DNA of 64,000 bases. It comes from Niabella aurantiaca DSM 17617 (GTDB lineage Bacteria > Bacteroidota > Bacteroidia > Chitinophagales > Chitinophagaceae). Positions 8,563 to 18,097 of this stretch are shown here, in pieces. The translations under genes were made by a program, and so were the position numbers. Within the stretch, counting starts at the first letter, position 1; each line of letters opens with the position of its first letter. Location: contig NZ_KB893626.1 of the NCBI RefSeq assembly GCF_000374125.1, forward strand, positions 372,001-436,000. Direction: 5' to 3'. A model generated the notes under the pieces. The model was not told where the DNA came from. It made no database searches and saw nothing but the letters and a program-made list of their open reading frames with translations.

Positions 8563-11500
8563 ATGCAGAAAATCTGCTCAAAATGTAGCTTGCTGATCCT
8601 GCTGATCCTCTTTGCGTTACCGGGATTTTCACAGGTGAAAATGACTACCGGATCGGTGCGCGATGAAGCGACCGGATCGGCCCTGGCCGGAGCAACCGTT
8701 ACGGTTAAAGGCAAAACCACTACGGCCGTCGCTGATGACGGAGGCGCTTTCTCCATTGATGCGGGTGAAGGCGATGTGCTTTTGATATCCTATGCGGGTT
8801 ATGCAACGAAGGAAATGACCGTAGGAAGGGAAAAGGACCTGGAGGTGCTTCTTGTTTCCGCAGCCACTTCCAGCCTGGATGACGTGGTCGTGATCGGCTA
8901 CGGCACGCAAAAGCGGTCAAAAATTACGGGTTCCGTAAGTAAGCTGGATCCCCGGGTGCTGGAAACAGGTGTTCGCTCCAACCCCGCATCGGCGCTGGCC
9001 GGCACCATTCCCGGTCTGCGGGTACAACAAACCTCCGGCCGGCCGGGAGCAGTGCCCAATATCGTCCTGCGCGGGGGCACCAACTACAATGGATCCGGAT
9101 CACCTTTGGTGATCGTAGATGGCTTTCTCCGCTCCGGTTTTAGTGAGATTAACCAGGATGATATAGAATCCATAGAGGTATTGAAAGACGCATCGGCAAC
9201 AGCCATTTATGGTGCAAGGGCCAACAATGGCGTGATCCTGATCACCACAAAGCGAGGAAAAGCAGGTCAATCCAGCATTACGGTAAATGCCAAAGTAGGG
9301 GTGAACAAGCTGAACCTGCCGTTTACGTATCTGGATGCAGGGGACTATTTATATTGGTCCAGGCTGGCGGTAAAGACCTCGGGGATGTATGATGCAAGCA
9401 GGCTGTCGCAGCTGACCAATTCAGGTCCTTTTGGCACCGGGAATAAGTTCCTGGACGGGAGCGGAAATGTTATTGACGGCAATGTAAATTCATTGGGTGT
9501 CTGGAGCACGATGATCCTGGACAATACGAACCGCCATAAACTGAACGACGGGTGGCAAACAATGATCGACCCGGTAAACGGAAAGGACACATTGATTTTC
9601 CATAACTTTGATTATTCAAAATATGCACTCCGTTCCCGGGCATTAACACAGGATTATAATATCTCTTTGTCGGGGGGAAATGATAAGGGGAAATATTACG
9701 CAAGCGTAGGCTCCTATAATGAACAGGGGTTGCCTATAAACACGTTTTACAAGCGATTCACGTTTGTTTTGAACAGTGAGTATAAGATCAAACCCTGGCT
9801 GAGCGCCACTTCCAGCCTGAACTTTGCCGATGCCAAATGGCGCGATCCCGTAACCAATTCGGAGGGCAACTACCTTTCCCGTTCGCTGGGCGCTCCTCCT
9901 ACAATGCGTGGATGGAATGAAAATGGTGATTTGCTGGTAGGCCGGGATTTTGGCGATGGTAACCCGGTGGTGAACGATGATAAATTCATCCGCAGGAATA
10001 ATACCGATAAGTTTACAATGATCCAGAGTGTTAAAGTAGATTTTTTGCCCAACCTGTGGCTGAAAGCCTCCGGCAATTTCTTTTACAGTGAAGGGTTCTA
10101 TGAAAGCTTCAACAAGGATTATCTACAAAGTCCCGGCAACTATAACCGGACCCGGAGCGCATCCGCTTCCTTTGGCAGGGACCTGAGCCAGACCTATAAC
10201 GGGGTATTGAATTATAATACGCATTTCGGAGACAAACACAATATAGAGGTGATGGCCGGTTCTGAGTATTATGATATTTACAGCACGGGCGTATCGGCCT
10301 CCGGTTCGCAGGCTCCCTCCGATGATTTCATGGCGTTACAGTATGTAAAGAGGGATAAGGACGTGCAGCCCTCGGTTAGCTCTTCCCATGTGCGGCAGCG
10401 GATTTTATCCTTCCTTGGCCGGGCCAATTATGATTATGATTCCAGGTATTTACTGACGCTTACTGTGCGAAGGGATGGCTATTCCAAATTGATCAATAAT
10501 CGCTGGGGAACGTTTCCGGGTATTTCAGCGGGCTGGAATGTGCACAAAGAGCATTTCTTCAGCTCCAATGTGATCAATACTCTTAAGCTTAAGGCAAGCT
10601 GGGGACAAAACGGTAATGTAAGCGACATCAGCGCCTATGGTCTGCAGGGAGGGTACAACACTACCCGGTATAACTCAAGTGCGGGCTATTTATTCTCAAC
10701 GCCTCCTTTTCCGGATCTGTTATGGGAGCGTTCGTCCACATATGAATATGGGTTTGAGGCCACTGTTTTGAACAGGATCGACATCACCGCATCTTACTAT
10801 AACAGAAAGACCAGCGACAAAATTTCGTCTTTTTCGCTGCCGGCCACCTCGGGTGTTACCTCGTTGACAACCAATAACGGCAGTATGCAGAATCAGGGTG
10901 TTGAGGCAGCGGTAAATTACCGGGCAGTAAGGAGCAATGACTGGCAGGTTGATCTTTCTGCAAATGTTGCCTACAATGCCAACAAGATCCTGAAGCTCCC
11001 CAATAACGGACTGGACAATAACCGCCAGGGGGGATTTCAGGTATATGACCCCCAAACCCGGCAGATTATCTGGGTAGGCGGCCTGCAGGAAGGGCAGGAC
11101 CCCAATATTGCATACGCTTACCAGGTATCGGATCTGTACCGGACGCAAGCCCAGCTGGATGCCGATGGGAACAGGGTGGATCTGAACGGTGCAAAGGTAT
11201 TACTGGGGCCTGGTAAATACGGCGCGCTTCCGGCTTCCGATAAAGGTAAATATTATCCGATAGCGCTGGGAGATGTTCAATGGAGCGATATCGATCGAAA
11301 TGATACCATTGACTACCGCGACCGCGTATATATGGGCAGAACGGTTCCCCGCTGGACCGGTGGCTTCAGCGCCTTCGCCCGTTGGAAGAACCTTTCGCTG
11401 AGCGCGCGGTTTGACTATGCTTTGGGCTTTGTGAACTACGACGGTCCGAGAGCATGGTTTATGGGCAACGCACAGGGAACCTTTAATACCATTAGTGATG

Positions 11501-11847
11501 TTTATGACACCTGGACCCCCGAAAATGTGAATGCTAAATACCCCACCTATTACTGGGCGGATCAATTATTCAAGAATAACGTGATCCGGGAGTCCGATAT
11601 GTTTTATCACCGGGGCGACTACCTGGCCATCCGTGAGTTGAATATTGCTTACGCATTGCCGGTAAACTGGGTGCGCACCATCAAAGGACAGGCGGTCAAT
11701 TTTTCGCTGACCGTTCAGAACCTGGGATACCTGAGCAAATCAACGATGTACTCCCCGGAATCAGGAAGCATCGCCAACACTGCTGCCGGCAGCGGCGGTT
11801 ACCCATTGCCACGCGTATTTATTTTCGGAGCGCAACTGACATTTTAA
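8563..11847 (+). CDS. susC: SusC/RagA-family TonB-dependent receptor
   Basis: The 1094-residue protein starts at the ATG at 8563 (an upstream TTG would add only three residues) with a signal peptide ending FALPGFSQ. A carboxypeptidase-regulatory-like beta domain covers about residues 25-100 (GSVRDEATGSALAGATVTVKG). Then comes the SusC signature LDDVVVIGYGTQKRSKITGS, the plug domain (VIVDGFLRSGFSEINQDDIE, VLKDASATAIYGARANNGVI) and a 22-strand barrel ending in a terminal Phe. SusC proteins import oligosaccharides or monosaccharides through the outer membrane with energy from TonB. Downstream nan genes point to sialic acid or sialylated glycans as the cargo. It has no STN domain, so it is unlikely to be controlled by a FecR-type anti-sigma system. 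Confidence 0.95.
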   Translation: MQKICSKCSLLILLILFALPGFSQVKMTTGSVRDEATGSALAGATVTVKGKTTTAVADDGGAFSIDAGEGDVLLISYAGYATKEMTVGREKDLEVLLVSAATSSLDDVVVIGYGTQKRSKITGSVSKLDPRVLETGVRSNPASALAGTIPGLRVQQTSGRPGAVPNIVLRGGTNYNGSGSPLVIVDGFLRSGFSEINQDDIESIEVLKDASATAIYGARANNGVILITTKRGKAGQSSITVNAKVGVNKLNLPFTYLDAGDYLYWSRLAVKTSGMYDASRLSQLTNSGPFGTGNKFLDGSGNVIDGNVNSLGVWSTMILDNTNRHKLNDGWQTMIDPVNGKDTLIFHNFDYSKYALRSRALTQDYNISLSGGNDKGKYYASVGSYNEQGLPINTFYKRFTFVLNSEYKIKPWLSATSSLNFADAKWRDPVTNSEGNYLSRSLGAPPTMRGWNENGDLLVGRDFGDGNPVVNDDKFIRRNNTDKFTMIQSVKVDFLPNLWLKASGNFFYSEGFYESFNKDYLQSPGNYNRTRSASASFGRDLSQTYNGVLNYNTHFGDKHNIEVMAGSEYYDIYSTGVSASGSQAPSDDFMALQYVKRDKDVQPSVSSSHVRQRILSFLGRANYDYDSRYLLTLTVRRDGYSKLINNRWGTFPGISAGWNVHKEHFFSSNVINTLKLKASWGQNGNVSDISAYGLQGGYNTTRYNSSAGYLFSTPPFPDLLWERSSTYEYGFEATVLNRIDITASYYNRKTSDKISSFSLPATSGVTSLTTNNGSMQNQGVEAAVNYRAVRSNDWQVDLSANVAYNANKILKLPNNGLDNNRQGGFQVYDPQTRQIIWVGGLQEGQDPNIAYAYQVSDLYRTQAQLDADGNRVDLNGAKVLLGPGKYGALPASDKGKYYPIALGDVQWSDIDRNDTIDYRDRVYMGRTVPRWTGGFSAFARWKNLSLSARFDYALGFVNYDGPRAWFMGNAQGTFNTISDVYDTWTPENVNAKYPTYYWADQLFKNNVIRESDMFYHRGDYLAIRELNIAYALPVNWVRTIKGQAVNFSLTVQNLGYLSKSTMYSPESGSIANTAAGSGGYPLPRVFIFGAQLTF

Positions 11848-11866
11848 TTTACATCAATATTAAAGC

Positions 11867-13453
11867 ATGAAAAAGATACTTAACGCAATATTCCTGTTAA
11901 CATGGATCGTTTCCTTTAATGCCTGCAGTAAGCTTGACCTGGGTCCCGAGGACTTTTATGCAAGCGGTAATTTCTGGAAAACCGCGGCCCAGGTAGATGG
12001 TGCCATGATCGGCATGCACAGCCAGTTAAGGGGAAACCAATTCACTTTTTTTACATTGGGTGAGCTGCGCGGCGGCCATATGAAAGACGGTACCGGCGCT
12101 ACCGGAACATCTTCGCTGAATTCCGTACAGGTTATCCGGCAGGACATCCGGGAGTCTGCCCCTGGCATCAGTAACTGGGCCGGGCTGTACGGTGCCGTTT
12201 TCCAGGTGAATTTATTTATATACCAGGTGGAAAACGCAACATATTTATCAGATACCGATAAGAAATATTACCTTGGTCAGGCATATGGTATCAGGGCCTT
12301 CTATTATTTCCATTTGTTCCGTACTTATGGAAGAGTGCCTTTGGCAACAGAGCCCAAAGTAATGATCAGTACGCCAACATCTGCGGCTGACGCCTATTTA
12401 GCACGTTCGGCTACTGAAAAAGAAACATTGGATTTCATCAAATCGGATATTGACAGATCCGTTGCCAATTTCAACGAAGATCACACCGTCAAATTCCAGA
12501 AGGCGCAATGGTCGCTGGCTGCTACCCAGATGCTGAAAGCCGAGGTATATTTGTGGTCGGCCAAGGTTAAAACCGATGGGGCAGATCCGGCAAATACAGC
12601 GGCTGATCTGACCACAGCGCGGGCAGCTGTTGAGGATGCCTTAGCTCAGTGCTCGAAGCAAAATAATTTTGCGGATGTGTTTAAATATGCCAACAAGGGG
12701 AATAACGAAATTATTTTTGCACTCCGGTACCAGGTGGGCGAAGCTACGAATGCATTCAACCAATTTATATATGCACAAACCGACCCCATGGCAAGTTTTG
12801 TGACGGCCGGCGGCCTGCCGCTCACTTCGGATCAGGCGGGAGCCTCTGCTGCTGATCCCTTAAAAGTGGCGGGCGGAGGTACCATCATCCGCTATGAATA
12901 CAAGTACGAGCTTTTTGCAAAATACGATACGGCCGCAGATGCCCGAGCAAGAAGCAGCTTCTTTGATTTTTATAAAGCTCCTGTGGCCGGTAATAAGTTT
13001 GTGAACCTCCGGAAATTCCTGGGAACAATGGACGGTACCAACCGCTCCTTTGCAGATGACTATCCGATTTACCGTTGGGCAGACGCCATGCTGATTCTGG
13101 CGGAGATTAAGAACAAGCAGGGGCAGGACCCGTCTGCAGAGATCAATGCGGTGCGCCAGCGCGGGTATGGAGCCAATGCGGCCCCGGTATATACAAATGG
13201 CAGTTTTGAGCAGAATGAGCTGGTTATTTTTGAAGAACGGGGAAAAGAATTAACGGCAGAAGGTACCCGTTGGTATGATCTCCGCCGGATGCAAAGTGCG
13301 AATGGCGATCCCCTGGCGTTCCGTAAGGATCTGCCGTTGACCGGTGTATTGGACAAAACAACCGAGGCTCATAAGCTTCTTTGGCCCATTGACAGGTCCA
13401 CCATGGCACAGGATCCGACCATTGAGCAAAACCCCGGTTACCCCGGTACATAA
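11867..13453 (+). CDS. susD: SusD/RagB-family surface glycan-binding lipoprotein
   Basis: The 528-residue protein starts MKKILNAIFLL and has a lipobox with Cys20 (SFNAC). The SusD fold is shown by the N-terminal segment with NFWKTAAQVDGAMIGMHSQL, the TPR-like helices including YGIRAFYYFHLFRTYGRVPL, and the C-terminal DYPIYRWADAMLILAEI and ERGKELTAEGTRWYDLRRM signatures. SusD binds the glycan and closes the SusC channel as a lid. It lies 19 bases after susC. Gene order and the enzymes that follow suggest binding of sialic acid. Confidence 0.95.
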   Translation: MKKILNAIFLLTWIVSFNACSKLDLGPEDFYASGNFWKTAAQVDGAMIGMHSQLRGNQFTFFTLGELRGGHMKDGTGATGTSSLNSVQVIRQDIRESAPGISNWAGLYGAVFQVNLFIYQVENATYLSDTDKKYYLGQAYGIRAFYYFHLFRTYGRVPLATEPKVMISTPTSAADAYLARSATEKETLDFIKSDIDRSVANFNEDHTVKFQKAQWSLAATQMLKAEVYLWSAKVKTDGADPANTAADLTTARAAVEDALAQCSKQNNFADVFKYANKGNNEIIFALRYQVGEATNAFNQFIYAQTDPMASFVTAGGLPLTSDQAGASAADPLKVAGGGTIIRYEYKYELFAKYDTAADARARSSFFDFYKAPVAGNKFVNLRKFLGTMDGTNRSFADDYPIYRWADAMLILAEIKNKQGQDPSAEINAVRQRGYGANAAPVYTNGSFEQNELVIFEERGKELTAEGTRWYDLRRMQSANGDPLAFRKDLPLTGVLDKTTEAHKLLWPIDRSTMAQDPTIEQNPGYPGT

Positions 13454-13523
13454 AAGAAAGCGAACGGTCGGGGACACCGGCACCCGGCCGTTTAATCATT
13501 GTTTTATCGAAGATCAATACAAT

Positions 13524-14456
13524 ATGAATTTTACACACTTAAAAGGACTGATCGCTGCGCCTTTCACTCCTATGAAGAAAGACGGAAGTCTGAACCTTGA
13601 AATGATACCGGAGTATTACCGGTTTTTAAAACACAATCAGGTGATCGGGGCCTTTATCAACGGCTCTACCGGGGAAGGGGTTTCTCAAACCAAAGAGGAG
13701 AAAAAAGCGGTAGCAGAGGCCTGGGCCGAAGCTGCCCGTGGCGATGAAGCGTTTAAGATCATCAATCTTGTGGGCGGCACGTCTATGCGTGATTGCATTG
13801 AAATGGCCGAGCATACTGCCCGTACGGGCCTTTATGCGGTTTCCTTTACGGCGCCGTATTATTTTAAGCCCTTTACACCGGCGGCCCTCGCGGCGTGTTG
13901 CCGGGAAGTGGCCGCGGCGGCTCCCCGTACGGCCTTTTATTATTATCATATCCCGGTGCTGACCGGCTGCAATGTCAGCATGTACGATTTATTAAAAGCT
14001 GTTGACGGGTCCATTCCAAACTTTGCCGGCATTAAATATACGCATGAGGATTTTATGGATTTTCTTTCCTGCATGTATGTAGACAATGGTCGGTATGATA
14101 TGCTTTGGGGACGTGATGAGAACATGCTTTCCGCGTTGGTTCTGGGTAGTTTTGGCGCTGTGGGCAGCACGTATAATTATGCGGCCCCCCTGTATCACCG
14201 GTTGGTAGCTGCATTTAAAAAGGGGGCATTGCAGGAGGCAAAAGATCTTCAGTACCGGGCTGTGGAGATGATCCGCCTCCTGGGTAAATACGGAGGCATC
14301 GCCACCGGGAAAGCGTATATGAAACTGGTGGGGATTGATTGCGGCGGCTTCCGGCTTCCGGTGTTGAATATGAGTGACACGGCCTTTGAAGCCTTCAAAG
14401 AGGAGGCGGCAGCTATTGGTTTTGATGATTTCTGTTCCCGGTACCCGGTTGCATAA
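13524..14456 (+). CDS. nanA: N-acetylneuraminate lyase (DHDPS family)
   Basis: The 310-residue TIM-barrel protein has the pyruvate-binding motif NGSTGEG at 46-52, the catalytic Tyr in YYYHIP (Tyr141) and the Schiff-base Lys171 in GIKYTHED. It splits N-acetylneuraminate into N-acetylmannosamine and pyruvate in the cytoplasm. The ATG at 13524 starts the conserved strand (GLIAAPFTPM); an upstream reading frame from 13344 overlaps susD and is not used. In Bacteroidota this lyase type is often called NanL. Its place before nanM, nanT, sialidase, esterase and epimerase makes the sialic acid assignment much stronger than similarity to dihydrodipicolinate synthase alone. Confidence 0.92.
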   Translation: MNFTHLKGLIAAPFTPMKKDGSLNLEMIPEYYRFLKHNQVIGAFINGSTGEGVSQTKEEKKAVAEAWAEAARGDEAFKIINLVGGTSMRDCIEMAEHTARTGLYAVSFTAPYYFKPFTPAALAACCREVAAAAPRTAFYYYHIPVLTGCNVSMYDLLKAVDGSIPNFAGIKYTHEDFMDFLSCMYVDNGRYDMLWGRDENMLSALVLGSFGAVGSTYNYAAPLYHRLVAAFKKGALQEAKDLQYRAVEMIRLLGKYGGIATGKAYMKLVGIDCGGFRLPVLNMSDTAFEAFKEEAAAIGFDDFCSRYPVA

Positions 14457-14466
14457 TTGTTCCGGT

Positions 14467-15609
14467 ATGATGAAAAAGGCAATCCATTCATATGGTTCTT
14501 TATTAATAGCAGCTATGCAGCTTATCGCTTGTCATCCGCGGCATGAAGGCCAACCGGTATTTCAATGGAAGCAATATGCAGTGTTGCCTTCCTCAAACGG
14601 GCGAGCGTCGCTGGGATATGCCGGCCCGGCTGTGGGCATTCATCAGAACCTGCTGTTGATCGGAGGCGGAGCCAATTTTCCCAACGGAATGCCCTGGGCC
14701 GGTGGCAGGAAAGAATATTACAGTGAAGCGTATATAACCGGTATTGAAACGGACCCACCCACTTTGAGAAAGATCAGCCTGCCTTATAAGGTAGCGTACA
14801 GTGCAAACTGCAGTACTCCTGCCGGCATTGTTTGTGCAGGAGGCGAGGCCGGCGACGGGCCGTTAAATTTTGTACTGCTGGTTCGTTTTGATCAAAGCAG
14901 GCCGGTGATCGCCTTTTTGCCGGCCTTGCCGCTGGAACTTACCAATGCCGCTGCCGCCGCTATCGGAAACGACGTTTACATCGCGGGTGGCGAATCCCGG
15001 ACGGCGGTATCTGCCCGGTTTTTTAAACTGAATTTAAAAGATACCTCCAAAGGATGGCAGCCGTTGCGGGATATTCCGCACCCTGTATCGCATACTGTTT
15101 TGGTTGCGATGCCTGAAAAAGGAAAAATTTTTCTGGCGGGCGGGAGAAAAAAGACACAGGGAGGTGTCAGTGACCTGTACCGTAACGTATTTGAATACGA
15201 CCTTGTTACCAATCACTGGACGGAGAAACGCAGGTTGCCCTATGCATTGAGCGCAGGCACCGGCGCTATGATCGGAGACCGGTATATGGCCCTGTTTGGC
15301 GGAGATAAGGGCGTCGCTTTTCATAAAACGGAAGCGCTGATCGCTGCGATCAGCAAGGAACAAGACCCTGTTAAACAACAGGTATTGAAGGAAGAAAAGA
15401 ACCGGGTACAAATAGCGCACCCGGGCTTCAGCAATGAGATATTATTGTATGATGTTGAAAACGATTTGTGGACGCTGGCCGGGAAGAGCTCTTTCAGCAT
15501 TCCGGTAACCACAACGGCGGTAACAAAAGACCATCGCATATGGATCCCTTCGGGAGAAATAAAAGCGGGCGTGCGCACCCCAGTAATACTTGAAGTGACG
15601 ATCAAATGA
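14467..15609 (+). CDS. nanM: N-acetylneuraminate epimerase-type kelch protein (cyclically permuted mutarotase), lipoprotein
   Basis: The 380-residue protein starts with two adjacent ATGs (14467, 14470) and a signal ending LIAC, giving a lipidated Cys22. It is built of kelch repeats, seen as repeated glycine pairs with Tyr/Trp (LLLIGGGANFPNGMPW, VYIAGGES, IFLAGGRKK, YMALFGGDKG), forming a six-bladed propeller. This matches the cyclically permuted mutarotase family that converts alpha- to beta-N-acetylneuraminate outside the cytoplasm before uptake. It overlaps nanT by four bases (ATGA). The lipid anchor would keep it on a membrane facing the periplasm, where sialidase delivers its product. Confidence 0.88.
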   Translation: MMKKAIHSYGSLLIAAMQLIACHPRHEGQPVFQWKQYAVLPSSNGRASLGYAGPAVGIHQNLLLIGGGANFPNGMPWAGGRKEYYSEAYITGIETDPPTLRKISLPYKVAYSANCSTPAGIVCAGGEAGDGPLNFVLLVRFDQSRPVIAFLPALPLELTNAAAAAIGNDVYIAGGESRTAVSARFFKLNLKDTSKGWQPLRDIPHPVSHTVLVAMPEKGKIFLAGGRKKTQGGVSDLYRNVFEYDLVTNHWTEKRRLPYALSAGTGAMIGDRYMALFGGDKGVAFHKTEALIAAISKEQDPVKQQVLKEEKNRVQIAHPGFSNEILLYDVENDLWTLAGKSSFSIPVTTTAVTKDHRIWIPSGEIKAGVRTPVILEVTIK

Positions 15610-16859
15610 ATAGAAGAATCCATACAACAGGAACAGAAAAACAAACCGCGCTCCGCGCATGGGTGGCCGTGGCGCTATTGTGGGGAGTGGCGCTGCTCAA
15701 TTATATGGACCGGCAAATGCTCAGTACCATGAAAGCAGCCATGCAGGGCGACATACAGGAGCTGCAGTCAGCAGAGAGCTTTGGGTTCCTGATGGCGGTA
15801 TTCCTGTACATCTATGGCTTTATGAGCCCGGTGGCCGGTGCTGTTGCCGACCGTGTCAGCCGCAAATGGCTGATCGTTGGCAGCTTGCTGGTGTGGTCGG
15901 CCGTTACGTATGGAATGGGTATGGCCAACAGCTTCAGCCAGCTGCTGTGGTTGCGGGCCCTGATGGGCGTTAGTGAAGCGTTATACCTGCCGGCGGGCCT
16001 TGCGATGATCGCGGATTACCATACCGGAAAGACCCGGTCGCTGGCCATTGGCATTCACATGACCGGGCTGTATGCCGGCCAGGCGCTGGGCGGATTTGGA
16101 GCTACGGTATCCGCCGCGTATTCCTGGCACACCGCCTTCCACTGGTTTGGTATCATCGGTATTGTTTATGCATTGGTGCTGACGCTGCTGTTGAAAGATA
16201 TAAGAAAGGCTTCCACACCGGTTGCGGGGCAGCAGGAAAAAATACCATTGACCAAAGGCCTGGTATCGCTTTTTTCCAATATTGCTTTTTGGGTGATCCT
16301 GTTTTATTTTGCAGCACCCAGTCTGCCCGGGTGGGCTACGAAGAACTGGCTGCCTACCCTGTTTGCAGATGCCCTTCAGATCCCGATGGCGCAGGCGGGC
16401 CCGATGTCTACAATTACCATTGCGGTGTCCTCTTTTACCGGCGTTATCCTGGGAGGCCTTCTATCCGACCGGTGGGTGCAAAAAAATATCAGGGGGCGTG
16501 TTTACACAAGCGCTATCGGGCTGGGCCTTACGATACCGGCTTTACTGTTTTTGGGCACTGGACATAGCCTGCCGATGATCATAGGTGCGGCGGTTTGTTT
16601 TGGTGTTGGCTTCGGTATGTTCGATGCCAACAATATGCCGATACTTTGCCAGTTTGTTCCGCCAAAACTGAGAGCTACGGCCTATGGATTTATGAACATG
16701 ACCGGTGTATTTGCCGGGGCAGCCGTAACACAGCTGCTGGGCCGGTTTACCGATAACGGACAGCTTGGATCAGGATTTGCCGTATTGGGTGGCATCGTGC
16801 TTATTGCGGTGCTCCTGCAATTACTATTACTAAAACCCCGGGTTCAGAACCTGGAATAA
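15606..16859 (+). CDS. nanT: MFS transporter, probable sialic acid importer
   Basis: The 417-residue protein has about 12 hydrophobic segments, the MFS loop signature after segment two (ADRVSRKWLIVGS) and a GVSEALYLPAG motif in segment four. A short cytoplasmic loop lies near residues 198-215. It sits between nanM and the sialidase and its start overlaps the nanM stop, so it is almost certainly the inner-membrane sialic acid carrier of this locus. It is a paralogue of the transporter at 4250-5515 in the same broad ACS-like group. Substrate is inferred from position; NanT-type MFS importers are known in Bacteroides and Tannerella sialic acid loci. Confidence 0.85.
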   Translation: MNRRIHTTGTEKQTALRAWVAVALLWGVALLNYMDRQMLSTMKAAMQGDIQELQSAESFGFLMAVFLYIYGFMSPVAGAVADRVSRKWLIVGSLLVWSAVTYGMGMANSFSQLLWLRALMGVSEALYLPAGLAMIADYHTGKTRSLAIGIHMTGLYAGQALGGFGATVSAAYSWHTAFHWFGIIGIVYALVLTLLLKDIRKASTPVAGQQEKIPLTKGLVSLFSNIAFWVILFYFAAPSLPGWATKNWLPTLFADALQIPMAQAGPMSTITIAVSSFTGVILGGLLSDRWVQKNIRGRVYTSAIGLGLTIPALLFLGTGHSLPMIIGAAVCFGVGFGMFDANNMPILCQFVPPKLRATAYGFMNMTGVFAGAAVTQLLGRFTDNGQLGSGFAVLGGIVLIAVLLQLLLLKPRVQNLE

Positions 16860-16873
16860 AAATCGAATAGAAC

Positions 16874-18097
16874 ATGAAATCAACTTTGCAATACAGGAAT
16901 TCCGCTTTCACCGGTTGCATTGCCCGTTCAGGCAGATATTATATGATCGCTCTGGGAGCGGTCTTGCTGACCTTATTTGCTTCCTTACAAACACATGCAC
17001 AAAAAGATGTGCCGGTTTTTGTGTCGGGCCGGGAGGGGCATAAGAGTTACCGCATCCCGGCGATCATCCGGCTGCCAACAGGAAAGCTGCTGGCATTTGC
17101 CGAGGGCCGGGTGCACAATGCCGGCGATTTCGGCGATATCAATATTGTGTTAAAGACCAGCGACGACCAGGGACGTAGCTGGAGCCCGGTAAACGTAGTG
17201 GTAGATGCGGAAACATTGCAAGCCGGGAACCCGGCACCCGTTGTGGACCTTACGGACCCGGAATATCCCGCGGGGCGGATCTTTCTTTTTTACAACACCG
17301 GCAATAATCATGAAGGTGAAGTGCGCAAGGGAAAAGGGCTCCGGGAGGTATGGTATAAAACCTCGACCGATGGGGGCGTTACCTGGAGCAGCGCCGTCAA
17401 CATTACCATGCAGACCCACCGTCCTCATCAGCCCTCGGCAAACCCAGCCTACAATTTTTCCGAAGACTGGAGGAGTTATGCCAATACACCGGGTCATGCG
17501 ATGCAGTTTGTGCGGGGCAAATACCGGGGGCGTATTTACGTAGCGGCTAACCATTCCGCCGGCAACCCCCAACCCCATTTTAAGGATTACCGTGCCCATG
17601 GATTTTATACCGATGATCATGGAAAAACGTTTCATATAAGTGAGAATGTGGACCTTGAAGGCGGCAACGAAAATATGGCTGCAGAGATCAGTAAGGGGCG
17701 ACTGATGTTGAATCTCAGGAACCAGCAGGGAAATGTGCGTGCACGTTATACCGCAATCAGCAGCAACGGCGGGGTAACCTGGTACAATGAGCAATTTGAC
17801 CGGTCCCTGCCGGACCCCGTTTGCCAGGGTTCGCTGCTGACCATCGGTAAAAGCTGGGGCAGGAATATACTGGCCTTTTGCAATAATGCAGACACAGTGC
17901 GGCGCAATCACCTCACATTGCGGATCAGCAAAAACGACGGTAAAAAATGGAAAAAGCACATACCGGTCTATGCCCTGGATCAAAAAGGCGATGTGACCGC
18001 CTACTCGGACATTGTAAAGCTGGGCCGCAGAAAGATCGGAGTGCTCTATGAAAGGAACAACTATTCAGAGATCATTTTTACTGCAGTTCAATGGTAA
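16874..18097 (+). CDS. nanH: Exo-alpha-sialidase (GH33)
   Basis: The 407-residue protein carries the YRIPAI motif (Arg60), FAEGR (Arg79), the acid Asp85 region (AGDFGD) and five Asp-box-like turns: TSDDQGRSW, STDGGVTW, TDDHGKTF, SSNGGVTW and SKNDGKKW. These define a six-bladed sialidase propeller. It removes terminal sialic acid from glycans outside the cytoplasm. The signal peptide is unusually long at the front; Met24 (16943) would give a normal one (IALGAVLLTLFASLQTHAQ). The length suits a sialidase without the extra N-terminal carbohydrate-binding domain of some Bacteroidota enzymes. Its end overlaps the next gene by 7 bases. Confidence 0.93.
   Translation: MKSTLQYRNSAFTGCIARSGRYYMIALGAVLLTLFASLQTHAQKDVPVFVSGREGHKSYRIPAIIRLPTGKLLAFAEGRVHNAGDFGDINIVLKTSDDQGRSWSPVNVVVDAETLQAGNPAPVVDLTDPEYPAGRIFLFYNTGNNHEGEVRKGKGLREVWYKTSTDGGVTWSSAVNITMQTHRPHQPSANPAYNFSEDWRSYANTPGHAMQFVRGKYRGRIYVAANHSAGNPQPHFKDYRAHGFYTDDHGKTFHISENVDLEGGNENMAAEISKGRLMLNLRNQQGNVRARYTAISSNGGVTWYNEQFDRSLPDPVCQGSLLTIGKSWGRNILAFCNNADTVRRNHLTLRISKNDGKKWKKHIPVYALDQKGDVTAYSDIVKLGRRKIGVLYERNNYSEIIFTAVQW

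Noticed and set aside
13344-13523. Upstream extension of nanA that overlaps the end of susD
   Set aside because: The added 60 residues are not part of the DHDPS fold; the ATG at 13524 starts the conserved barrel.
17150-17983. 277-codon minus-strand frame opposite the sialidase
   Set aside because: It lies wholly inside a gene with intact sialidase motifs and has no recognisable domain.
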